Assembly: GCF_001894805.1 (NCBI RefSeq)
Contig: NZ_BCWX01000001.1
Location: 62,001 to 126,000, forward strand
Length of the DNA: 64,000 nt
Direction: 5' to 3'
Source of the DNA: Rhodococcus globerulus NBRC 14531
GTDB taxonomy: Bacteria; Actinomycetota; Actinomycetes; Mycobacteriales; Mycobacteriaceae
Part shown: positions 1-7,800 of the stretch, in pieces
Position numbering within the stretch: position 1 is the stretch's first letter
Layout: each line of letters begins with the position of its first letter
The notes under the pieces: model-generated
What the model was told of the DNA's origin: nothing
Databases searched by the model: none
What the model saw: the letters and a program-made list of their open reading frames with translations, nothing else
Program-made: the position numbers and the translations under genes

Positions 1-291
1 CGCAGAGCCGACGCCGGACCGTTGGTTTTCGGGTGTCACTGCCAGCGGGCCTAGGCCCACAGCCTCCACCTCGCCGACCCATCCCCGGGTTCCGATGACG
101 AAGCCGAGAATCTCGCCGTCTGCCTCGGCCACCAGGGACAACTTCGGCAGGTACTCGTCGGACGCAAAGAGTTGGCGCGTCAGTTCGATTTCGTACGGCG
201 TTTCGCCCGGCGGTGCCTGATCCGCAAATGCAGCGTCGAGAAGTGAGTAGACGGCGTCACGGTCGGACGGGCATTCGCGGCGGATGTACAT
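1..291 (-). CDS. GNAT family N-acetyltransferase (N-terminal part, cut by window edge)
   Basis: The frame opens with an ATG at 291 and runs off the left end of the window, so only the first 97 residues are present. The start reads MYIRRECPSDRDAVYSLL, the typical first strand and helix of a GNAT fold. It is followed by a LVAEADGEILGFV strand pair and, near the edge, LGPLAVTPENQRSGVGSA. This last stretch matches the acetyl-CoA binding motif A (Q/RxxGxG/A) of the family. The usual length is about 160-170 residues, so roughly 40 per cent is missing. The acetyl acceptor cannot be inferred. The gene is on the same strand as the next two minus-strand genes but separated from them by 107 bases. Confidence 0.8.
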   Translation of the reverse strand, partial: MYIRRECPSDRDAVYSLLDAAFADQAPPGETPYEIELTRQLFASDEYLPKLSLVAEADGEILGFVIGTRGWVGEVEAVGLGPLAVTPENQRSGVGSA

Positions 292-398
292 GGAGTACGA
301 AGCTACCCGGGGTAGCTGCCGTCGTGCGACTCTATATTCCGCGTTCACCAACTATTTGGCTCGAAATACACAGTGATGCAATGGCTTTCTCAATGGCA

Positions 399-1370
399 TC
401 ATCGCGACAGCAGTTCGGTGATCGATGTGGGTATCTGGCGGTATCCGCCGAATCTGATGCGTTGGCAACCGTCGAGTTCGGCAAGAACTTGGGTTCCCCC
501 GGAGCCGTCAGCTCGACGGAGATCGATCGACGCCACCTGTTGCGCGATCAGATCGCACGGTGGGGCGATGGGTGCTGCGGCCGCGGCATGCATCAGCTCG
601 GCACTGTCTGTCAAGGTCAGGCGGATATGCGGGGATTCCCGGCCCAGGTTGTAGCGGCATACCTGCAGTCGGCCGACGTCGTCGACGGGTGTGGCCAACG
701 GACTGTCGAGAGGTGAGTATCCGGTGTTCTCGGAACGCACTGATCGCTCGACGTCGTCGGGGGTGGTGAGATCGAACAACGATCCGATCGACGTTGTGCA
801 GATTCCCGGTTCGTCCGCCGATATGGCGTCGATCGGGTGCTGCTGACGGCTGACCTCATGCAAGGTGTCCAGCGTTTCGAGAGGTGCGTCCTGGAATCCG
901 CACGGCGCTGACGGCCAAGCTGGACGAAATGCGTTACCCGACGCGTCGACGAACCACAGGCCGACGGGGACGATTTCCCGTATCGCGCAGTCAGCAGAGA
1001 TGTTGTCGCGGAACCGGTGCGAGTCGGTTCGGAATGCTTCGGCTACTGCAGATACGTCGCCTTCAAGGCGAACCGCGTCGATAGTCAACCCACCGGCGGC
1101 GTTTTCCCCGCGTTCGCACCGGATGAGCGCTACCGGTTCGAAATCCGATGGCGGATAGCCGGGTTCGGTTGTTGGCGGGAATTGTGAATCCATCTGAGCG
1201 AGCCCGCTGAGCGGCACGGAGATATCGGGCGTAGTGCATTCCGCATGGTCGACTACGGACGCCACCGCAGGAGTGAACGAGACGCTATCGCCGCGCACGG
1301 AAAGGTACATCGCTGCCACTGCGAACACGCTCACCGCGACAATGAACGTGACAACCAGGAATTTGCGCAT
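399..1370 (-). CDS. Conserved hypothetical exported or membrane-anchored protein
   Basis: 323 residues. Residues about 4-26 form one hydrophobic segment (LVVTFIVAVSVFAVAAMYL), best read as an uncleaved signal anchor or signal peptide. The rest is polar and extracytoplasmic in character, with about eight spaced cysteines that could form disulfides. I recognise no catalytic motif and no named domain. The ATG at 1370 lies only two bases after the stop of the upstream minus-strand gene (1373-1984), so the two are almost certainly one transcript. The upstream partner is also a single-pass protein, suggesting they act together at the cell surface. Function unknown. Confidence 0.75.
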   Translation of the reverse strand: MRKFLVVTFIVAVSVFAVAAMYLSVRGDSVSFTPAVASVVDHAECTTPDISVPLSGLAQMDSQFPPTTEPGYPPSDFEPVALIRCERGENAAGGLTIDAVRLEGDVSAVAEAFRTDSHRFRDNISADCAIREIVPVGLWFVDASGNAFRPAWPSAPCGFQDAPLETLDTLHEVSRQQHPIDAISADEPGICTTSIGSLFDLTTPDDVERSVRSENTGYSPLDSPLATPVDDVGRLQVCRYNLGRESPHIRLTLTDSAELMHAAAAAPIAPPCDLIAQQVASIDLRRADGSGGTQVLAELDGCQRIRFGGYRQIPTSITELLSR

Positions 1371-1372
1371 TC

Positions 1373-1984
1373 TCAGATCAGTCCGGCGCGTTCGAGGAAT
1401 GCCTTGGCGGTTACCGCATTCGGAAAAACGGCGCTCGAGGTGATGTGGAGCCCGCTGTCGGAGTTGGCGTACTCCGTGGTGCTGACGGCGTCTCGATACT
1501 CGATGCGGGCGGCTGCGGTACGCGAGCGGTTCTCGGTGATGAGTTCGGGCCGCTCGTTCTCGCGCCAGTCGACGAGTGTTTTACCAGCTTCGGTCTGGTT
1601 CACCCAGGTGATGAATGCGATGTTGTAGTCGGTTGAGACGCTCTGGGCGAGAGCTGACCCGGAGTCGACCGTGCAGAGTAGGTACAAGTCGCCGGTCGAG
1701 TTGAGCGAGCCCGGCGAGCAGATGCTCGCCTCGGCAAGGGCCGGCGGGAACGTCCCGACGATGGCTTCGGCGCTGTTGTGGGTTCCACCATTCGTAGCGG
1801 TGAGTGATCCTGATGCGGTGCCGGCTTCACGGTTGTCACCGCCGAGTGAGAGGACCGCGGAGATGACTACGCCGACGGTGGCGACTCCCATGAGTGCGGA
1901 CCGGACCAACAACCCGCTTCGCGTTTTCGCCGACAGGGTAGTTGCTACTCGCGTTCCGAGTGGTGCCATCGCTGCATTATTCAT
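1373..1984 (-). CDS. Hypothetical single-pass membrane protein
   Basis: About 203 residues from the ATG at 1984; a GTG directly before it and an ATG at 1969 are alternative starts, and no strong ribosome binding site decides between them. A short cytoplasmic head precedes one transmembrane helix (around residues 28-50, VRSALMGVATVGVVISAVLSL). An extracytoplasmic domain follows with the paired cysteines CSPG and LLCTV. Late in the protein, TWVNQTEAGKTLVDWREN and an acidic-aromatic tail are visible but match nothing I know. It is the first gene of a two-gene unit with 399-1370. No function can be assigned. Confidence 0.7.
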   Translation of the reverse strand: MNNAAMAPLGTRVATTLSAKTRSGLLVRSALMGVATVGVVISAVLSLGGDNREAGTASGSLTATNGGTHNSAEAIVGTFPPALAEASICSPGSLNSTGDLYLLCTVDSGSALAQSVSTDYNIAFITWVNQTEAGKTLVDWRENERPELITENRSRTAAARIEYRDAVSTTEYANSDSGLHITSSAVFPNAVTAKAFLERAGLI

Positions 1985-2094
1985 CACGAAATTCTGGATG
2001 CGGGCACACGCAACATATTTGCCGCACGGTGCAAAGACGATCGGGCATACTCGAGTGACTTGGAGCGAGTCGATCGTGGAGAGGGTGACCGACC

Positions 2095-2475
2095 ATGAAG
2101 AAGGACGCAGCAGGGGGTACCCCCTCGGAATTGATCGACGCGAGGATCGAGGAACTCGGTGACTGGCGAGGGGAGATGCTCGCTCGGATCCGGACTTTGG
2201 TCAAGGAAGCCGACCCCGATGTGGTCGAGGAGTGGAAATGGCGTGGAGTTCCGGTGTGGGAACACGACGGCATTCTCTGCACCGGTGAGACGTACAAGAA
2301 GGCTGTGAAGGTGACGTTCTTCAAGGGGGCCGCATTGGATGACCCGACGGGAATGTTCAACTCCAGCCTCGAAGGCAACACCAGGCGCGCTATCGACTTC
2401 AACGAAGGCGACACCATCGACGAGAAAGCCTTCACGGCCCTCATTCACGCCGCGATTGCGCTCAATACGGCATAG
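2095..2475 (+). CDS. DUF1801 (YdhG-like) domain protein
   Basis: 126 residues, a full-length small single-domain protein. The pattern WRGEMLARIRTLVKEADPDVVEEWKW, then WEHDGILC and KVTFFKGAAL, is characteristic of the DUF1801/YdhG fold, which is related to the iron-chaperone frataxin-like YdhG group but has no firmly known role. The ATG at 2095 follows GAGAGGGTGACC, an acceptable ribosome binding site. It is cytosolic, with no signal or membrane segment. It stands alone: upstream is a divergent minus-strand pair, and downstream a convergent esterase gene ends five bases away. Confidence 0.75.
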   Translation: MKKDAAGGTPSELIDARIEELGDWRGEMLARIRTLVKEADPDVVEEWKWRGVPVWEHDGILCTGETYKKAVKVTFFKGAALDDPTGMFNSSLEGNTRRAIDFNEGDTIDEKAFTALIHAAIALNTA

Positions 2476-2480
2476 GTGCT

Positions 2481-3557
2481 CTAGCTCAACAGTGCTCGGA
2501 GCATTCCGCCTATTTCGACAACCGCCGCACGCGATCGGGCACTGGGGCCGAGAACATTCACGAACCCGTGGATGAATCCGGGATAGCGCCGCGCGACAAC
2601 GCGAACTCCGTTGTCGCGCAGCAGCTGTGCGTATGCTTCACCTTCGTCGCGCAGTGGATCGAATCCAGCTGTCACCACAATTGCCGGTGGAAGATCGTTG
2701 TGGCTTTGGGCACGCAATGGAGACACCCACGGGTCCAGCCGATCCGAGTTCTCGCCGAGGAAACTGCGCTCGTAGAAGTTCATATTTGCCTCGGTCAGAA
2801 AGAATCCTTCGCCGAACGTCGTTCGGGACGGCCTTCTCTCGTGAAAGTCGGTGGCCGGATAGATCAGCAACTGGGCTGCCGGTGACGGATATCCGTCATC
2901 GCGGGCGCGGAGTGAAACAACAGCCGACAGGTGTCCACCCGCGCTGTCGCCACCCACCGCAATGCGAGCAGGGTCGACGGCGAACTCGGCTGCCCGAGAA
3001 ACAATATCAAGATACGACGCATAGGCGTCGTGTACCGGTGTGGGGAAAGGGAATTCGGGTGCAAGTCGATATTCGACAGCGACGATTCTGGCCCCTGAGG
3101 TTTCAGCCAACAGTCGGCACGGTGCGTCATGTGATTCGAGATCACCCTGAACCCAGCCGCCGCCGTGGAAGAACACCAGCAGTGCCCCGGACTCGTGGGT
3201 GGGCACGTAGAGGCGAGCGCGAAGTGGGCCGTCGGCGCCTTGTACGGAGATGTCTTCCGTGTGCGCCGACGCCGGTCGGCCGGCCATCAACATCGCCGTT
3301 CGCGTCAATTCGGCGCGCGCGGCGGAAAGTACATGTGGCTCCGACGACAGTGCGGGCCGTGGGCGTGCCTTGGCGAGAGTCAACAACATGTGCGCGTCGG
3401 CGTCGAGAGTGTGCCCGTCTCTGTGCACCGGCGGTCCGGTGATGCGGCGTTTTACGGCTGCAGGCAGTGCGAATGCTGCTGCGACCAGACCTGCTTCGGC
3501 GAGGCCCCGAACTGTGCGATCACTGGCGCTGTTCCACGATTCCGGCACGTGGCGCAC
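2481..3557 (-). CDS. Alpha/beta hydrolase of the hormone-sensitive-lipase (HSL) family
   Basis: About 358 residues. The HSL family oxyanion-hole motif HGGGW (FFHGGGWVQGDL) and the nucleophile elbow GDSAGG (AVGGDSAGGHLSA) are present, followed by the catalytic Asp region DPLRDEGEAYAQLL and the His in PGFIHGFVNV. All catalytic elements are therefore intact, predicting a carboxylesterase or lipase for short to medium acyl esters. The reading frame remains open to a TTG at 3569. GTG codons at 3557 and 3548 are more likely starts, but no clear Shine-Dalgarno sequence decides. The gene is divergent from a secreted phosphatase gene, with an unusually AT-rich intergenic stretch between them. Confidence 0.85.
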   Translation of the reverse strand: MRHVPESWNSASDRTVRGLAEAGLVAAAFALPAAVKRRITGPPVHRDGHTLDADAHMLLTLAKARPRPALSSEPHVLSAARAELTRTAMLMAGRPASAHTEDISVQGADGPLRARLYVPTHESGALLVFFHGGGWVQGDLESHDAPCRLLAETSGARIVAVEYRLAPEFPFPTPVHDAYASYLDIVSRAAEFAVDPARIAVGGDSAGGHLSAVVSLRARDDGYPSPAAQLLIYPATDFHERRPSRTTFGEGFFLTEANMNFYERSFLGENSDRLDPWVSPLRAQSHNDLPPAIVVTAGFDPLRDEGEAYAQLLRDNGVRVVARRYPGFIHGFVNVLGPSARSRAAVVEIGGMLRALLS

Positions 3558-3571
3558 ACTACCAACCAATG

Positions 3572-3623
3572 TTCAAGAATAACGTTCTTCTTAATTGATA
3601 TTGCATTTACGAATTCAAGAATT
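3572..3623. promoter_or_regulatory. AT-rich divergent control region with repeated TTCAAGAAT sites
   Basis: The intergenic stretch between the esterase and the phosphatase is markedly AT-rich against the surroundings. The nonamer TTCAAGAAT occurs at 3572-3580 and again at 3614-3622, exactly 42 bases apart, about four helical turns. The first copy is part of an inverted repeat AAGAA-TAACG-TTCTT (3575-3589). Two equally phased sites between divergent genes suggest an operator for one regulator. No regulator gene is adjacent, so this is a pattern without an assigned factor. Confidence 0.35.
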
Positions 3624-3675
3624 GAGATACCGTCACTGATGTCCGTGCAATGACGATGCTCGAAGGGAAACTTTG

Positions 3676-4596
3676 ATGACAGGCTTGTCAGTAAGCACCA
3701 CAGTTCGCAAAAATCGTTTGGCAGTCACGCTCGCAGTTGCTGGAGCCCTGGTTTTTGCGGGATCAACTGTCGCTGTTGCTGATCCGACGGGGGCGCTGGG
3801 ATTCGGCTCGTCCGCTCTGGGGTCGAGTCAGGAGCTTGTGGCGCCGACACCCCGATTGGCGTCCGTCGACAATTTTCGGGATGTCGCGGGGGACGGTGCC
3901 GGATATCGGGGCGTCGGTGGAGTCCAGATGAATCGCGGCGTGTTCTACCGTTCGAATGCCTTGCTGCCAAACGATGCCGACCTCGCTGCTCTCGACGGGC
4001 TCGGAATCACGGCGGTGTACGACCTTCGGACCGAACCGGAGATTGTTGGCAAGGAAGATCGTCTGCCCGCCAAGGCGACTTACACCTGGTTGCCCACGTT
4101 GTCCGGCAATTTGGGCGGTATATCGGGCAAACTGAAGAGCCCAGCGGACGCGGTGGCCTTCATGCAAGATCTCAACCGATCTTTTGTAACGGACGCGGCG
4201 GTGCGAGCGAGTTTCGCGACGCTATTCAATTCTCTCGCAGATACGTCCGGTGCCCAGATCGTTCATTGCACCTCCGGAAAGGACCGCACCGGATGGACTT
4301 CGGCACTTTTGCAGTCCATGGTAGGAGTGCCGTGGGACACGATCATGGCGGACTACCTACTGACCAACGAGTACTCGCGCCTATCGATTGATCGTCAACT
4401 TGCGGGTGCTGCGGCGGCGAGTGGGCCGGAAATGGCAGCGATCTACTCTCCGATTCTGCACGTCGATGCGAGCTATCTCGAGGCTGGATTTGCGCAACTC
4501 GAAGCTGATTACGGCACTGTGTACAACTATCTGCTCACGGGCCTGAACCTGTCTCCGCAGACAATCGCTGTACTGGTGAACAAGCTCGTCGGCTGA
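3676..4596 (+). CDS. Secreted tyrosine-protein phosphatase (PtpB-like, Y_phosphatase3 family)
   Basis: 306 residues from the ATG at 3676; a TTG directly before it is possible, but GAAGGGA at 3662-3668 suits the ATG. A classic signal peptide covers residues 1-35 or so (RKNRLAVTL, hydrophobic core, AVA cleavage before DPTG), so the enzyme is probably exported. The N-terminal DNFRDVAG and FYRSNAL motifs and the P-loop HCTSGKDRTGW are those of the Y_phosphatase3/PtpB family (HCxxGKDRTG). This family removes phosphate from phosphotyrosine or phosphoinositides. The catalytic Cys, Asp and Arg are all present. Mycobacterial PtpB lacks such a clear signal peptide, so the exported form is notable. Confidence 0.88.
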   Translation: MTGLSVSTTVRKNRLAVTLAVAGALVFAGSTVAVADPTGALGFGSSALGSSQELVAPTPRLASVDNFRDVAGDGAGYRGVGGVQMNRGVFYRSNALLPNDADLAALDGLGITAVYDLRTEPEIVGKEDRLPAKATYTWLPTLSGNLGGISGKLKSPADAVAFMQDLNRSFVTDAAVRASFATLFNSLADTSGAQIVHCTSGKDRTGWTSALLQSMVGVPWDTIMADYLLTNEYSRLSIDRQLAGAAAASGPEMAAIYSPILHVDASYLEAGFAQLEADYGTVYNYLLTGLNLSPQTIAVLVNKLVG

Positions 4597-4629
4597 GTTT
4601 CCGGGGCTCAATGCCGCAGACTGTCAATC

Positions 4630-5394
4630 ATGAGTACCAAGGCATTGTCGATCACGCGGGTCGACAACACACACCTCGTTCAATGTGGGCACGCAAATTG
4701 GGTTCTCGTCGAGGAAGGCTCCGATCTCACTCTGATTGACGGTGGGTATCCCGCCAACGGCGGTGACGTTGAACGGTCGATCGAGCAGATCGGTCACAGC
4801 ATCGGCGATGTGCGCGCCGTGCTTGTCACTCACGCCCATATCGATCACATCGGCGGGATCGCGGACATACTGACCCGCCACGACCTACCAGTATTGATGG
4901 ACCCGTTGGAAGTACCGCATGCGCGACGCGAATACCTGCAGCAACTCGGGCCGGTCAAAGTTCCGTTACTGCTGTGGCGCCGGGGCGCGCCGAAGTGGCT
5001 GTTCGACGTGATCGGCGCCGGCGCGCTGAAGGGAGCGAAACTGCCTCAGGCACAGGCTTTTGCGGAGGGTAGCGCCTTGGATGTTCCCGGCCGTATCGTG
5101 CCGATTCCCACGCATGGGCATACCGATGGACACAGTGCGTACCTGATTCCCGGTGCCGGCGTCGTTGCTTCGGGTGACGCTCTGGTGACTGGCCATGCCA
5201 CGTCCCGGCAGACGGGGCCGCAGTTCCTGGTGTGCCCGTTCAATCACCACCGGGAAGCAACGGACGAGGCGTTGGACGCCATTGCGGAAACCCCGGCCGG
5301 TGTCATTTTCCCGGGGCACGGGCCCGCGTACGAGGGGACGATGACGGCGGCAGTCGAGCAGGCCCGCGCGGGCCGGACAAGGATGCGACCATGA
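4630..5394 (+). CDS. MBL-fold metallo-hydrolase
   Basis: 254 residues. The metal-binding signature HAHIDHIGG (HxHxDH), a second histidine in PTHGHTDGHSAY, the bridging Asp in VASGDALV and the terminal FPGHGPAY make a complete dinuclear metal site. The protein is a generic metallo-beta-lactamase-fold hydrolase; hydrolysis of a thioester, lactone or phosphoester is possible and the substrate cannot be read. It begins 33 bases after the phosphatase gene. Its stop overlaps the start of the next hydrolase by four bases (ATGA), so translation of the two is coupled and they probably act on related metabolites. Confidence 0.85.
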   Translation: MSTKALSITRVDNTHLVQCGHANWVLVEEGSDLTLIDGGYPANGGDVERSIEQIGHSIGDVRAVLVTHAHIDHIGGIADILTRHDLPVLMDPLEVPHARREYLQQLGPVKVPLLLWRRGAPKWLFDVIGAGALKGAKLPQAQAFAEGSALDVPGRIVPIPTHGHTDGHSAYLIPGAGVVASGDALVTGHATSRQTGPQFLVCPFNHHREATDEALDAIAETPAGVIFPGHGPAYEGTMTAAVEQARAGRTRMRP

Positions 5395-6047
5395 CCACCT
5401 TCGAGACCGTCGACCGCGGTGAGCTGCAAGGATTCCTGCATCGGCCGGATACGGACCCGATCGCGACCGTGGCTCTGACACACGGCGCCGGAAGCAACTG
5501 CGACACGGTGCTCCTTCGCGCTGTTGCCGATGGTTTTGCCGAAGCCGGAGTGCAGGTTTTGCGATTCGATCTTGCCTACCGGGTGCGCCGCCCGAAGGGG
5601 CCACCGCACCCGTCCCGTGCCGCCGAAGACCGATCGGGAATCGCTGATGTTGTTGCGACACTGCGTAAGGACTACCCGAGCGATGGACCTCTACTTCTCG
5701 GTGGACATTCGTACGGTGGACGCCAGTCCTCGATGGCGGCGGCCGAGAACCCTGGTTTGGTGGATGGGCTGATCTTGCTGTCCTACCCATTGCATCCGCC
5801 GAAGAAGCCGGAGAAACTGCGCACCGAGCACCTTCCGGCACTGACCACCCCCACGGTGGTGGTCCACGGTTCGAAGGACGAATTCGCGACGACGGACGAG
5901 ATGCAGTCGGCACTTGACTTGATCCCCGCAGCAACGACGTTGGTGGAGTTCGACGGCGCCAAACACGACCTCGGGGTGACCAAGTTTCCCGTGGTCGAAC
6001 AGACTGTCGCGGCGGCATTCGGGCTCTTCGGAATCAGGCCACGCTGA
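5391..6047 (+). CDS. Alpha/beta hydrolase (dienelactone-hydrolase/KANL3-like)
   Basis: 218 residues from the ATG at 5391, chosen because it forms an ATGA overlap with the preceding stop; the frame stays open upstream but that part is the antisense of the MBL gene. The motif LTHGAGSNCDT near residue 30 (oxyanion region), the nucleophile elbow GGHSYGGRQSS near residue 105, VVHGSKDEFATT (Asp) and AKHDLGV (His) define a complete Ser-Asp-His hydrolase. RPKGPPHPS resembles the short alpha/beta hydrolase family often named by the KANL3/Tex30 domain. It is cytosolic and translationally coupled to the MBL hydrolase. Substrate unknown. Confidence 0.83.
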   Translation: MTTFETVDRGELQGFLHRPDTDPIATVALTHGAGSNCDTVLLRAVADGFAEAGVQVLRFDLAYRVRRPKGPPHPSRAAEDRSGIADVVATLRKDYPSDGPLLLGGHSYGGRQSSMAAAENPGLVDGLILLSYPLHPPKKPEKLRTEHLPALTTPTVVVHGSKDEFATTDEMQSALDLIPAATTLVEFDGAKHDLGVTKFPVVEQTVAAAFGLFGIRPR

Positions 6048-6088
6048 CGCCGGTTGCTCCAGTCGGTGGCACCTGGTGAGATCGAACA

Positions 6089-6640
6089 ATGAGTGCCCAG
6101 CAATATCAGCCCAGTGCCCTGTCCGACGTGACGGTAACCGTCGACGGCGACGACACGGTTGTCACCTTCCCGAGAACGTTGCCTTATCCCGTGGATCAGG
6201 TGTGGGCGGCGGTGACCGATCCGGAAATGTTGGCCCAGTGGACTCCGTACACGGCTGATCGCAACTTGGGCAGCGTCGGCGAAGTGGTCATCGCCATGCT
6301 GTCTGAGGAAGGCGATCCGGAGATGTCGTTTCCGGCGTCCGTCCGCGTGGTCGACGAAGCTCGTCGACTCGAACACGAATGGGGCCCGGACGAATTGATC
6401 TGGGAGCTCACTCCGGTCGAGGGCGGAACCAGGGTGGTTCTGACGCAGCGTTCGCGCGCCGAAGGAATGGCGTCCGCGTTGGCGGCGGGGTGGCACCTGT
6501 GTTTCGACGTTCTCGACGGGCTGCTTGCCGGTTCGCCGTTCGGTCCGATCGTGGGAGCGAAGGCGCGCGAGTACGGCTGGGACGATCTCAACTCGCGCTA
6601 CGCCCGTCAGTTGGGGATCGAGGAATCCGAAGTCTGGTAG
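6089..6640 (+). CDS. SRPBCC (AHSA1/START-like) family protein
   Basis: 183 residues. The pattern RTLPYPVDQVWAAVTDPEMLAQWTP is the standard opening of the AHSA1/SRPBCC helix-grip fold. WELTPVEGGTRVVLTQRS and the C-terminal AAGWHLCFDVLDGLL complete the domain. Proteins of this family bind hydrophobic ligands in a deep cavity, and many have no known ligand. It lies 41 bases after the hydrolase and may be in the same transcript. Its last 34 bases overlap the 3 prime end of the LacI-type regulator gene on the other strand. Confidence 0.83.
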   Translation: MSAQQYQPSALSDVTVTVDGDDTVVTFPRTLPYPVDQVWAAVTDPEMLAQWTPYTADRNLGSVGEVVIAMLSEEGDPEMSFPASVRVVDEARRLEHEWGPDELIWELTPVEGGTRVVLTQRSRAEGMASALAAGWHLCFDVLDGLLAGSPFGPIVGAKAREYGWDDLNSRYARQLGIEESEVW

Positions 6641-7665
6641 CGCGTCGATGCCCGCACGATCAGTTCGACCGGCAGCTTTACAGATTCGACGCTCCGTCCT
6701 GCCATGAGGGCGAGCAGATTCTGCACCCCGGTTGCGCCGATCTTGCGGGCGGGTGAGCGAACCGTAGTCAGTGGAACCGGAAGTTGCGAGACCACGGGAA
6801 TGTCGTTGTAGCCCACCAGCGCAAGGTCGTCCGGAATACTCAGTCCCAGATCGCGGGCAACACCGAGAACGCCGATGGCGATGGTGTCGCTGACGGTGAA
6901 GATGGCGTCGGGACGCGTCGGGGTGCTCAGCAGTTGTGTTGCTGCTCGAACGCCGCCCTCCACTTCGAAATCGGAGGCAACGATCCGGTGCGGCGGTAAT
7001 TCCAGGCCTGCTTCGGCGAGTGCGTCGCGGAATCCGGCGACGCGTTCGCGCGAGGTGCTGGCGTGATCCGGCCCCGCGATCACGCCGAGGTCGCGATAGC
7101 CGCAGTCCAGCAGGTGTCTGCCCGCGAGGTACCCACCGCGGCGGTCGTCGCCGCTGACATAGGGGAGCCCGACGTCGATGTGGCGGTTGAGGAGCAGAAC
7201 CGGGAGCGAACGGATGGGGAGCGAACTGACAAAATCGGTGCCGGGCAGGTGGATGCTGCTGAGCATGAGGCCGTCGACCTGACGGCTGATCAGGAACTCG
7301 ACGGCTTTGCGCTGGGCATCGAGATCGTCGGGTGGGCTGGACAGCAGAACCGAATAACCGGCCGCAGTCGCGGCTTCCTCGATGCCGCCGAACATGGTGG
7401 CGACGACGCCATCGGTGAGTCTCGGCATGACCACACCGATCGTTGTGGTCTTGCGCGTTCGTAGACTTGCTGCCCACAGATTTGGCTGGTAGCCGAGTTC
7501 TTCGGCGACCTGGCGCACACGCTGAGCCGAGTCCGACCAGCCGTCGACGGGTTCGGGTTGGCGCAGGACGCGCGATGCCGTCGAGATGTGGACGCCCGCC
7601 TTGTCTGCGATCTCACGCAGCGTCGGTGGGCGTCCGCTGCTGCGGGTCGACGGGTCCGGCGACAT
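6607..7665 (-). CDS. LacI/GalR family transcriptional regulator
   Basis: 352 residues from the ATG at 7665 (a TTG lies directly before it), with AGGAG upstream. The N-terminal helix-turn-helix TLREIADKAGVHISTASRVL and hinge helix LGYQPNLWAASLR are textbook LacI family. The periplasmic-binding-protein-like sensor domain follows (IGVVMPRLTD, FLISRQVDGLML, GDDRRGGYLAGRHLLD, DAIFTVSDTIAIGVL). It is divergent from the glutaryl-CoA dehydrogenase/CoA-transferase operon, with a strong LacI-type palindrome in the gap, so it very probably represses that operon and perhaps itself. The effector is unknown; most family members bind sugars or nucleobases, so an organic-acid or acyl-CoA effector would be unusual. 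Confidence 0.92.
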   Translation of the reverse strand: MSPDPSTRSSGRPPTLREIADKAGVHISTASRVLRQPEPVDGWSDSAQRVRQVAEELGYQPNLWAASLRTRKTTTIGVVMPRLTDGVVATMFGGIEEAATAAGYSVLLSSPPDDLDAQRKAVEFLISRQVDGLMLSSIHLPGTDFVSSLPIRSLPVLLLNRHIDVGLPYVSGDDRRGGYLAGRHLLDCGYRDLGVIAGPDHASTSRERVAGFRDALAEAGLELPPHRIVASDFEVEGGVRAATQLLSTPTRPDAIFTVSDTIAIGVLGVARDLGLSIPDDLALVGYNDIPVVSQLPVPLTTVRSPARKIGATGVQNLLALMAGRSVESVKLPVELIVRASTRYQTSDSSIPN

Positions 7666-7734
7666 CAACTCGGGGGCTCCTGAGACTCATTTCGGGGATT
7701 GACGTAATGCTAGGTCGGTCCCTACTCTAGGTGA

Positions 7735-7754
7735 TGCAAACGATTGCACAATCG
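7735..7754. promoter_or_regulatory. Probable LacI-type operator
   Basis: TGCAAACGATTGCA at 7735-7748 is an inverted repeat (TGCAA/TTGCA) centred on CG, the hallmark of LacI/GalR operators. It overlaps a second perfect inverted repeat, CGATTG-CA-CAATCG at 7741-7754. It lies between the divergent regulator start (7665) and the GTG of the acyl-CoA dehydrogenase gene (7801), so bound regulator could control either direction. Seen directly in sequence; binding is inferred. Confidence 0.7.
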
Positions 7755-7800
7755 TTCTCGCATACCTGATGAATCCCGTACGTACATCCTTGGAGGCAAC

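Noticed and set aside
5783..7477. 564-codon minus-strand frame over the hydrolase, SRPBCC and LacI genes
   Set aside because: Arg/His-rich composition and overlap with three well supported genes mark it as a shadow frame.
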